DNA from: Clostridiaceae bacterium
Lineage (GTDB): Bacteria; Bacillota; Clostridia; Oscillospirales; Butyricicoccaceae
Assembly: GCA_016293155.1 (NCBI GenBank)
Contig: JAEDEU010000041.1
Location: forward strand, 1 to 13,591
Length of the DNA: 13,591 nucleotides
Direction: 5' to 3'
The notes under the pieces are model-generated. The model made no database searches. It was not told the origin of the DNA and saw only the letters and a list, made by a program, of their open reading frames with translations. Every line of letters begins with the position of its first letter. The stretch's first letter is position 1. This document shows, one piece after another, positions 7,638 through 13,256 of the stretch. The position numbers and the translations under genes are program-made.

Positions 7638-7654
7638 GATGTAAAGGATACATC
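7638..7654 (-). promoter_or_regulatory. Inverted repeat at the purine operon transcription start
   Basis: GATGTA and TACATC are perfect 6-bp arms around a 5-base spacer, overlapping the expected start site of the purE operon. It could be an operator or a 5'-end mRNA hairpin. On the minus strand GATGTATCC is also complementary, with a two-base bulge, to GGACATC in the attenuator 5' arm, so an antiterminator role is conceivable. The evidence is the dyad alone. Confidence 0.35.
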
Positions 7655-7657
7655 TTT

Positions 7658-7686
7658 ATTCTATCTGTTCTGAATGGGTTTGACAA
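7658..7686 (-). promoter_or_regulatory. Sigma-A promoter of the purine operon
   Basis: On the minus strand TTGTCA (7686-7681), a 17-base spacer and TAGAAT (7663-7658) give a strong vegetative promoter. Transcription should begin near 7651, leaving a leader of about 200 bases before purE. Confidence 0.7.
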
Positions 7687-7807
7687 GTCCATTTTACCGT
7701 TTTTTGCAAAGATTGTTTAGTTTGCACGAGTTGTTTTGTACCGCTTGACATTTTTCGTTGTTTTTTTCAATTGACGGCGATTTGACGCATTTCCAACCCG
7801 CATATGA

Positions 7808-7836
7808 TTGTGGAAATCCGCAAAATATGCTATACT
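7808..7836 (+). promoter_or_regulatory. Probable promoter of the unrecognised 192-aa gene
   Basis: TTGTGG (7808-7813), a 17-base spacer and TATACT (7831-7836) preceded by TGC, an extended -10. It lies 23 bases upstream of the ATG at 7860. The stretch 7687-7807 between this and the divergent purine promoter is AT-rich and holds several TTGAC words but nothing else I can support. Confidence 0.6.
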
Positions 7837-7859
7837 GTCGCTGAAATGAGGTATCTTGT

Positions 7860-8438
7860 ATGAATGATTTGTTTGATTTTTCCGAGCCGATTTCCGCGCC
7901 GCTTGCCGAGCTTTGTGCTCGCCTGATGCGTGATTACCCTCCGGAGCCCTGCGCCCATACGCCCGCAGAAACCGCAGAATATATCACCTCTGTCTATCCG
8001 CTCCGACCGCTTCCGGCGGAGCACAGCCTTGTGAAGCGCTTCACGCTGGAGCTTATGGAAGCGCATTATCCGGACGATATGATCTGTGCACCGGATGATC
8101 TGACCCTGCGCGAGGACAGCGCCTGTTCGGCGGCAAAATACCGAAAGCTGGACATCCGCTGCTTTGAGCTGGAAAACTGTGGCGCAGGGGCGGAGCAGTA
8201 TGCCCTGCAAAAGCAGGATTTTGAGCGGCGCGCCGCCGCCTTTGGGCTGGTCTGGAAGCCGCGCCCGATTACGGTCTGCATGGAGCTTGGCAGCGGATAC
8301 TACACCGTATCCGGCTCGGAGGAAATCCGGTACCGTATTCTGGTACACCGCGGGCTGACCGAGGAGCAGATTGCGCAGCAGCCGGAGGCGGTACTGTATT
8401 ACCTGCGCGCCCGCCACGCGCTCGGCGAAATCGAGTGA
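7860..8438 (+). CDS. Protein of unknown function, 192 aa, soluble
   Basis: I do not recognise this protein. The start ATG at 7860 follows GAGG (7848-7851 region) by eight bases and a good promoter; the stop TGA is followed by a terminator, so it is a single-gene unit. The product is 192 residues, acidic, with no signal peptide, membrane segment or coiled coil visible. It begins MNDLFDFSEPISAPLAELCA, has six Cys (19, 31, 94, 106, 112 and 145 approximately), a conserved-looking middle (SACSAAKYRKLDIRCFELEN) and a probable beta strand pair near VCMELGSGYYTVSGSEEIRY. Codon use resembles its neighbours, so it looks native rather than recently acquired. Its place between the purine operon and a tRNA synthetase gives no firm clue. 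Confidence 0.85.
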   Translation: MNDLFDFSEPISAPLAELCARLMRDYPPEPCAHTPAETAEYITSVYPLRPLPAEHSLVKRFTLELMEAHYPDDMICAPDDLTLREDSACSAAKYRKLDIRCFELENCGAGAEQYALQKQDFERRAAAFGLVWKPRPITVCMELGSGYYTVSGSEEIRYRILVHRGLTEEQIAQQPEAVLYYLRARHALGEIE

Positions 8439-8443
8439 GGCTG

Positions 8444-8516
8444 ACGGATTTTTCCTTCCTCCCGCGGGCGTTTTTTGCCTGATTCACCAAAACCCGCGTC
8501 AAATCCGTATTTTTTT
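8444..8516 (+). terminator. Long two-part terminator after the 192-aa gene
   Basis: ACGGATTT (8444-8451) pairs with AAATCCGT (8501-8508), followed by A and seven T (8510-8516). Inside, CGCGGG (8463-8468) pairs with CCCGCG (8493-8498), giving a branched or nested hairpin. It begins six bases after the stop codon of the preceding gene. Confidence 0.65.
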
Positions 8517-8537
8517 GTGTATCGCCCGCGTTAATAC

Positions 8538-8566
8538 TTGATAATGCGGCAAAAATTGATTATAAT
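8538..8566 (+). promoter_or_regulatory. Promoter of the aspartyl-tRNA synthetase gene
   Basis: TTGATA (8538-8543), 17 bases, TATAAT (8561-8566): near-consensus sigma-A promoter. The start codon is 40 bases further on, leaving about 35 bases of leader, too short for a T-box; none is seen. Confidence 0.8.
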
Positions 8567-8606
8567 ACTAAAATGTAAATAATTCTGATAGTGAGGCTTT
8601 CAAACG

Positions 8607-9935
8607 ATGGAATACATTTCTCTTCCGAAACCCTACGTGGATGTCGTTGCCGAGTGTCAGGCTCACATGGGTGAGCAGGTGACCTTCAGCGGCACGGTAC
8701 ACCGCGTGCGCTCCTTCCCGGAGTTTTCCTTTATCGTCGTCCGCACCGACCGCGCACTGGTTCAGTGCCTGTTCCAGGGCGAGGAAATCGGCGGCATCCG
8801 CCGCGAGGATGTTCGTGACGCAATGGTTGTCAAGGTAACCGGCCGCGTGCACGAGGAGGTCCGCGCAGAAAACGGCTTCGAGGTCGAGCTGTCCGCAGTC
8901 GAGATTCTGGGCAAGCCGTACGACAAGCTGCCGGTTCCGCTGGGCAAAAAATACATGGGTCTGTCTCTGGATGTTGACCTGCCGCTGCGCCCGATCACCC
9001 TGCGTCATCCGGTCAAGCGCGCCATTTTCCGCGTGCAGTCTGCAATCGCAAACGGATTTTCCGAGTACATGATCTCTCAGGGCTTTGTCCATATGACCTC
9101 TCCGAAGATCGTATCTGCCGGCGCCGAGGGCGGTGCAGACCTGTTCAAGGTTGACTACTTCGGCACCCGTGCATATCTGGCACAGTCCCCGCAGTTCTAC
9201 AAGCAGTATATGTGCGGCATCATGGGCCGCGTATTCGAGGTCGGCAGCGTTTACCGTGCGGAGCGTCATAACTCCTCCCGTCACCTGAACGAGTACATCG
9301 GTCTGGACTTTGAGATGGCTTACATCGACTCCATGTTTGACGTTATGGCAATGGAGACCGGTATGCTCAAGTATGTCATGGAGTACGTCAAGAAGAACTG
9401 CGCGCCGGAGCTGGAGCTGCTCAAGGCAAACGTTCCGGAAATCGGCGAGTCCATTCCGTCTGTCACCTTCCACGAGGCAAAGCAGATCATGCTGGAGAAG
9501 TTCGGTCACAAGTCCAAGAACCGCTTCGACCTCGACCCGAAGGAAGAAAAGATGATGTGCGAATACGCAAAGGAGGAGTTTGGCTCCGAGTTCATCTTCA
9601 TCACCTTCTTCCCGTCCGAGAAGCGCCCGTTCTACGCAAAGGACGATGAGAACGATCCGAAGCTGGCGTGCAGCTTCGACCTGCTGTTCCGCGGTCTGGA
9701 GATCACCACCGGCGGTCAGCGTGTTCACGACTATCAGGAGCAGATGGATAAGCTGAACAGACGCGGCATGGACGCAAGCCTGTTCGAGTCCTTTACCATC
9801 ATGCACAAGTACGGTATGCCGCCGCACGGCGGTCTGGGTCTGGGTCTGGAGCGCCTGACCATGCAGCTGCTCGGTCTGAGCAACATCCGCGAGGCTTCCA
9901 ACTTCCCGCGCGATATGCAGAGACTGGAGCCGTAA
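8607..9935 (+). CDS. aspS: Aspartyl-tRNA synthetase, archaeal/eukaryotic type (probable aspartate--tRNA(Asn) ligase)
   Basis: Charges tRNA with aspartate; many enzymes of this type also act on tRNA(Asn) and need GatCAB to finish Asn-tRNA. The 442-residue length matches the archaeal type; bacterial AspRS is about 590 with an inserted GAD domain, absent here. An OB-fold anticodon domain covers about 16-105. Class II motif 2 is VFEVGSVYRAERHNSSRHLN (209-228), motif 3 is GGLGLGLERL (408-417). SAGAEGGADLF (170-180) and LAQSPQFYKQ (191-200) are signature stretches of the archaeal/eukaryotic group. EITTGGQRVHDY (365-376) favours AspRS over AsnRS, which carries a GGSQRE-type sequence there. GTGAGG ends ten bases before the ATG. 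Whether it is discriminating cannot be decided here: position 30 in SGTVHRV is Thr where archaeal enzymes usually have Trp or His. Confidence 0.9.
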   Translation: MEYISLPKPYVDVVAECQAHMGEQVTFSGTVHRVRSFPEFSFIVVRTDRALVQCLFQGEEIGGIRREDVRDAMVVKVTGRVHEEVRAENGFEVELSAVEILGKPYDKLPVPLGKKYMGLSLDVDLPLRPITLRHPVKRAIFRVQSAIANGFSEYMISQGFVHMTSPKIVSAGAEGGADLFKVDYFGTRAYLAQSPQFYKQYMCGIMGRVFEVGSVYRAERHNSSRHLNEYIGLDFEMAYIDSMFDVMAMETGMLKYVMEYVKKNCAPELELLKANVPEIGESIPSVTFHEAKQIMLEKFGHKSKNRFDLDPKEEKMMCEYAKEEFGSEFIFITFFPSEKRPFYAKDDENDPKLACSFDLLFRGLEITTGGQRVHDYQEQMDKLNRRGMDASLFESFTIMHKYGMPPHGGLGLGLERLTMQLLGLSNIREASNFPRDMQRLEP

Positions 9936-9956
9936 TTCAATCCAATTCACCGATTC

Positions 9957-9988
9957 AGAGGACAGGAGCGCATTCCTGTCCTCTTTTT
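9957..9988 (+). terminator. Strong intrinsic terminator after aspS
   Basis: AGAGGACAGGA (9957-9967) and TCCTGTCCTCT (9974-9984) form an 11-bp perfect stem with loop GCGCAT, ending in five T (9984-9988). Two bases later the Shine-Dalgarno of the next gene begins, so no promoter fits between terminator and that gene. Confidence 0.85.
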
Positions 9989-10001
9989 GCAAGGAGGCGC
10001 T

Positions 10002-10595
10002 ATGATGAATTCGCTCATCTTTCCGGATACCCCATACACCGTGTGCACCTTCACCGGCTACCGTCCGGAAAAAATGCCGCACGGCGGCGAGGAATCCGAG
10101 CCCTATATTCGAGAAATCAAGCTGGCGCTCCGCCAAAGCATTGAGCTGGCATATGAATACGGTTTTCGTCATTTTCTCTCCGGTATGGCAAGGGGCTTTG
10201 ACCTCTGGGCGGCGGAGTCCGTGCTTCAGCTTCAGGATGCCGGTCTGAAGCTCGACCTCTGGGCGCTGCTGCCCTATCCCGAAATGGATCACCGCGGCGA
10301 GCCGGAGTGGCATGAGCGCTTTTTATATGCCCACTCCCGCGCCGCATGGTCGGGCAGTGTGGAGCCGCGCTACACCGCATGGTGCCATCAGTCCCGCGAC
10401 AAGGCGCTGATTGACGCCTCAAGCGCAGTCATCAGCTACTTTGACGGCACACCCGGCGGGACGGAATACACCATCCGCTATGCGCAGAAGCTCGGACGCT
10501 GCGGCATCAATCTGGCAAACACCGTCCGTCCCTATCTGCCTCATATTTCAGAGGTGCGACTCAAACCGCTTCATATGCACGAAAAAAAGCTGTGA
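10002..10595 (+). CDS. SLOG family protein (YpsA/DUF1273-like)
   Basis: A 197-residue Rossmann-like protein of the SLOG superfamily; members are thought to bind nucleotides or their derivatives, and B. subtilis YpsA has been linked to cell division, but no reaction can be assigned. Motifs in order are CTFTGYRPEKMP (15-26), FLSGMARGFDLWAAE (58-72), WALLPYP (87-93), QSRDKALIDAS (130-140) and FDGTPGGTEYTIRYAQKLG (147-165), which together match the family start, GxxxGxD site and C-terminal GTxGGT loop. I start at ATG 10002, four bases after AAGGAGG (9991-9997); a TTG at 9987 in frame is upstream of this site and unlikely. It follows aspS by 66 bases that are almost filled by a terminator, and its last codons lie inside the next terminator. 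Confidence 0.85.
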   Translation: MMNSLIFPDTPYTVCTFTGYRPEKMPHGGEESEPYIREIKLALRQSIELAYEYGFRHFLSGMARGFDLWAAESVLQLQDAGLKLDLWALLPYPEMDHRGEPEWHERFLYAHSRAAWSGSVEPRYTAWCHQSRDKALIDASSAVISYFDGTPGGTEYTIRYAQKLGRCGINLANTVRPYLPHISEVRLKPLHMHEKKL

Positions 10596-10616
10596 GAATC
10601 AATCTCACAGCTTTTT
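10584..10616. terminator. Bidirectional terminator between the SLOG gene and ilvE
   Basis: AAAAAGCTGTGAGA (10584-10597) and TCTCACAGCTTTTT (10603-10616) form a perfect 14-bp dyad with a 5-base loop, with A-run on the left and T-run on the right, as expected for convergent genes. The stop codon TGA of the SLOG gene (10593-10595) is inside the left arm. Confidence 0.88.
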
Positions 10617-10634
10617 GATTTATCAACAGGATAC

Positions 10635-11702
10635 TCAGTCAACCTTAACGGTCCAGCCCATATCGTCCTCGATGATGCCCCACTGGATGCCGGTCAGCGT
10701 GTCATACAGCTTGTGGGAGATCTCACCGATCTCGCCGTTATTGATGTATGCAACGTCGCCCTCATATCTCAGCTCGCCAACCGGAGAGATAACCGCTGCG
10801 GTACCGGTGCCGAATACCTCTTCCAGCTTGCCGTCCTTGCTTGCCTGCATGACGTCAGCGATCGGCAGACGATCCTCGGATACCGGAATGCCCCACTTCT
10901 TCAGCAGGTCGATGCAGGACATACGGGTAACGCCCGGCAGAACGGTGCCGACGGTCGGAGCGGTGTAAACGGTGCCGTCGATCTTGAAGAAGCAGTTCAT
11001 GGAGCCGACTTCCTCAACGTACTTGTGCTCCTGGCTGTCCAGCCAGAGGGTCTGCTCATAGCCCAGCTCGTGTGCCTTGACCTGAGAGATCAGGGATGCA
11101 GCGTAGTTGCCGCCGCACTTGGTGAAGCCGGTACCGCCCGGACATGCACGGGTGTACTCGTCCTCGACGAAGATCTTGACCGGATTGATGCCGGTGGAGT
11201 AGTAAGCGCCGACCGGAGAGCAGATAATGATAAACTGATGCGTCTTGGAGGTGCGGACACCCAGATGCGGCTCAGTTGCGATGACAAACGGACGAATGTA
11301 CAGAGAGGTGCCCGGCTGATGCGGAACCCAGTCCTTCTCGACGGATACCAGCGCCTTGACAGCCTGTACGAAATCCTCAACCGGCAGGGACGGCAGGCAC
11401 ATACGACGGTTGGTGTTAATCATGCGCTCTGCGTTCTTGTCCGGGCGGAACAGCTGAATGTCGCCGTTCGGAGTGCGGTAAGCCTTCATGCCCTCGAAGG
11501 ACTCCATCGCATAGTGCAGAACCATTGCCGCCGGATCCAGTGCGATCGGTGCATACGGCACGATGCGTGCATCATGCCAGCCGATGCCCTCGGTATGGTC
11601 CACGATGAACATATTGTCGGTATAGTAGATACCGAAGCCCAGTTTGCTTTCATCCGGCTTTGCCTTGTGCTCGGTTGCCGGTGCCAGTTTAATATCCAGC
11701 AT
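10635..11702 (-). CDS. ilvE: Branched-chain amino acid aminotransferase, fold type IV
   Basis: PLP enzyme exchanging the amino group between glutamate and the keto acids of leucine, isoleucine and valine, in the cytoplasm. The 355-residue form with GFGIYYTDNMFIVDHTEG (22-39), YAMESFEGMKAYR (64-76), Lys195 in TGFTKCGGNYAAS as Schiff base, EEVGSMNCFF (230-239) next to the PLP ring and GTGTAAVISPVGE (298-310) fits the longer BCAT subgroup (Bacillus/eukaryote-like), not the 309-residue E. coli form. Start is uncertain: ATG 11702 has a weak AAGAG eight bases before it; an in-frame GTG at 11711 would add three residues. It has its own promoter, ends at a shared bidirectional terminator, and there is no T-box or leader peptide in the short leader. 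Confidence 0.95.
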   Translation of the reverse strand: MLDIKLAPATEHKAKPDESKLGFGIYYTDNMFIVDHTEGIGWHDARIVPYAPIALDPAAMVLHYAMESFEGMKAYRTPNGDIQLFRPDKNAERMINTNRRMCLPSLPVEDFVQAVKALVSVEKDWVPHQPGTSLYIRPFVIATEPHLGVRTSKTHQFIIICSPVGAYYSTGINPVKIFVEDEYTRACPGGTGFTKCGGNYAASLISQVKAHELGYEQTLWLDSQEHKYVEEVGSMNCFFKIDGTVYTAPTVGTVLPGVTRMSCIDLLKKWGIPVSEDRLPIADVMQASKDGKLEEVFGTGTAAVISPVGELRYEGDVAYINNGEIGEISHKLYDTLTGIQWGIIEDDMGWTVKVD

Positions 11703-11757
11703 TTTTTTCACTCTTTTCTCGCGATTGCGTTAAATCATAATATTATATATCGTTTTC

Positions 11758-11786
11758 ATTGTATATAACTTTATCTGATTTTTCAA
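11758..11786 (-). promoter_or_regulatory. Promoter of ilvE
   Basis: Minus strand TTGAAA (11786-11781), 17 bases, TACAAT (11763-11758). A second TATAAT lies closer to the gene but lacks a -35 at the right distance. The region 11787-11933 between this and the fba terminator holds no gene I can support. Confidence 0.6.
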
Positions 11787-11933
11787 GTGCTATCCGAAAA
11801 AAAATCGGTTCCTCCCCCAATATGACGGAAAAACGGCACCGTATTGACGCATACGATGCTGTTCATTCATTTCCCGAGCTGCTCCAGCCGGTTTTTCCTC
11901 TCCTAACAGCTGCACAATTTCATTGCGGGCATA

Positions 11934-11963
11934 GAAAAGACCGCCTTCCGAAGAAAGCGGTCT
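11934..11963 (-). terminator. Intrinsic terminator of fba with UUCG loop
   Basis: On the minus strand AGACCGCTTTC and GAAGGCGGTCT pair over 11 bp (one T-G wobble) around TTCG, a very stable C(UUCG)G tetraloop, followed by TTTTC. It starts 27 bases after the fba stop codon. Confidence 0.85.
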
Positions 11964-11990
11964 GATAAACTGCAATGAATAAAATTATTC

Positions 11991-12959
11991 TTATGCCTTG
12001 TCGTTGGAGCCCAGAACGTTAACGATCTTATGAGCAACCATTTCCTTGACAGCCTGACGAGCCGGCTTCAGGTACTGGCGCGGATCGAAGTGATCCGGAT
12101 GCTCAGCGAAGTGCTTGCGGATGGAAGCGGTGATTGCCAGGCGGATGTCGGAGTCGATGTTGATCTTGCAGACAGCCAGCTTAGCAGCCTCACGCAGCTG
12201 TGCCTCCGGGATGCCGATTGCATCCGGCATAGCGCCGCCGTAGGTGTTGACCAGCTTTACGAACTCCTGCGGAACAGAGGAAGAACCGTGCAGAACGATC
12301 GGGAAGCCCGGCAGACGCTTGATGCACTCTTCCAGAACGTCGAAGCGCAGCGGCGGCGGAACCAGGATGCCTTCCTCATTGCGGGTGCACTGCTCCGGGG
12401 TGAACTTGTAAGCGCCGTGGGAGGTGCCGATTGCGATTGCCAGAGAGTCACATCCGGTACGCTCTACGAACTCCTGAACCTCTTCCGGACGGGTGTAGCT
12501 CTCGTTGCCAGCCTCGACAACAACCTCATCCTCAACGCCGGCCAGGGTGCCCAGCTCAGCCTCTACAACAACGCCGTGAGCGTGTGCGTACTCAACAACC
12601 TGCTTGGTCAGAGCGATGTTCTCCTCGAAGGACTTGGAGGAAGCGTCGATCATGACGGAGGTAAAGCCGCCGTCGATGCAGGACTTACAAACCTCGAAGG
12701 AATCGCCGTGGTCCAGATGCAGAGCGATCGGGATGTTCGGATTCTCGATAACAGCAGCCTCAACCATCTTTACCAGATAGGTGTGGTTTGCGTAAGCACG
12801 AGCACCCTTGGAAACCTGAAGGACAACCGGGGAGTTCAGCTCGCCGGCAGCTTCGGTGATACCCTGTACGATCTCCATGTTGTTTACATTGAAAGCGCCG
12901 ACAGCGTAGCCGCCATCATAAGCCTTCTTAAACATTTCAGTAGTAGTTACAAGTGGCAT
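11991..12959 (-). CDS. fba: Fructose-bisphosphate aldolase, class II
   Basis: Zinc-dependent cleavage of fructose 1,6-bisphosphate to DHAP and glyceraldehyde 3-phosphate. The 322-residue protein shows HLDHGDSFE (81-89) with catalytic Asp83 and zinc ligand His84, VVEAELGTLAGVED (131-144), zinc ligands His181 in GTSHGAYKF and His224 in LHGSSSVP, and KINIDSD (265-271) of the substrate site. This is the class IIA/B short FbaA type common in Firmicutes. I start at ATG 12959 (MPLVTTTEMF) because AAGGAAG lies six bases upstream; an ATG two codons earlier touches the Shine-Dalgarno. It is divergent from a phosphofructokinase gene, the preceding step in glycolysis, so shared control is likely. Confidence 0.97.
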   Translation of the reverse strand: MPLVTTTEMFKKAYDGGYAVGAFNVNNMEIVQGITEAAGELNSPVVLQVSKGARAYANHTYLVKMVEAAVIENPNIPIALHLDHGDSFEVCKSCIDGGFTSVMIDASSKSFEENIALTKQVVEYAHAHGVVVEAELGTLAGVEDEVVVEAGNESYTRPEEVQEFVERTGCDSLAIAIGTSHGAYKFTPEQCTRNEEGILVPPPLRFDVLEECIKRLPGFPIVLHGSSSVPQEFVKLVNTYGGAMPDAIGIPEAQLREAAKLAVCKINIDSDIRLAITASIRKHFAEHPDHFDPRQYLKPARQAVKEMVAHKIVNVLGSNDKA

Positions 12960-12983
12960 GTTCATCTTCCTTTCAACATTGGT

Positions 12984-13002
12984 ACCGCAATATTTGTGCG
13001 GT
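12984..13002 (-). promoter_or_regulatory. Small hairpin in the fba leader
   Basis: ACCGCA (12984-12989) and TGCGGT (12997-13002) are perfect 6-bp arms around a 7-base loop, lying between the predicted fba transcription start and its Shine-Dalgarno. There is no T-run, so it is not a terminator; it may affect mRNA stability. Confidence 0.35.
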
Positions 13003-13013
13003 CATGTGTATTT

Positions 13014-13042
13014 ATTTTACCAAGATTCCCAAACAAAATCAA
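13014..13042 (-). promoter_or_regulatory. Promoter of fba
   Basis: Minus strand TTGATT (13042-13037), 17 bases, TAAAAT (13019-13014) preceded by TGG, an extended -10. The start codon is about 55 bases downstream. Confidence 0.65.
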
Positions 13043-13110
13043 GGCTTGTTGCGTATCTTTATGTCAAAATTTCCATGAGCGTGTGATTATGCCCATTTTT
13101 TTGGTAAACT

Positions 13111-13130
13111 TCTGTATAACTTCATACAGA
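13111..13130. promoter_or_regulatory. Inverted repeat in the fba/phosphofructokinase divergent region, possible operator
   Basis: TCTGTAT and ATACAGA are perfect 7-bp arms around a 6-base spacer. It is 14 bases upstream of the phosphofructokinase -35 and about 70 bases upstream of the fba -35. It has no T-run and is not in a transcript of either gene, which favours a protein-binding site. The regulator is unknown. Confidence 0.4.
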
Positions 13131-13144
13131 TTGGAGCAAAAGAA

Positions 13145-13173
13145 TTGATTTTCTCATTTGTTTGTGATATGAT
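13145..13173 (+). promoter_or_regulatory. Promoter of the phosphofructokinase gene
   Basis: TTGATT (13145-13150), 17 bases, TATGAT (13168-13173) with TGA before it, an extended -10. Transcription should begin near 13180, giving a leader of about 75 bases. Confidence 0.7.
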
Positions 13174-13256
13174 TTATTTACCAAAAAGCTGCGGGACAGG
13201 TCGTATTTTGTGCGTTTTGTCCTGTTTGGCTGTTTAACTAACAGGAGGTTACAACA

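Noticed and set aside
7451..7639. 62-codon plus-strand ORF opposite the purE leader
   Set aside because: No ribosome binding site, and it passes through the terminator; it is the complement of the leader ORF, which has the Shine-Dalgarno and promoter in the right orientation.
7449..7657. Purine, PRPP or ZTP riboswitch in the purE leader
   Set aside because: I looked for the conserved cores of the guanine/adenine aptamer and of the ZTP (pfl) motif and could not place them; most of the leader is occupied by the small ORF. A covariance-model search (Rfam) would settle this.
7745..7787. Extra -35-like TTGACA/TTGACG words in the divergent region
   Set aside because: None has a -10 at 16-18 bases; the promoters listed have better pairs.
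8568..10313. 581-codon minus-strand frame opposite aspS and the SLOG gene
   Set aside because: Same codon-bias artefact; it runs across a strong terminator and the sense-strand proteins have clear family motifs.
11745..11760. Catabolite (cre-like) site TGAAAACGATATAT near the ilvE promoter
   Set aside because: Two mismatches at the end of the consensus in a very AT-rich stretch; not better than chance.
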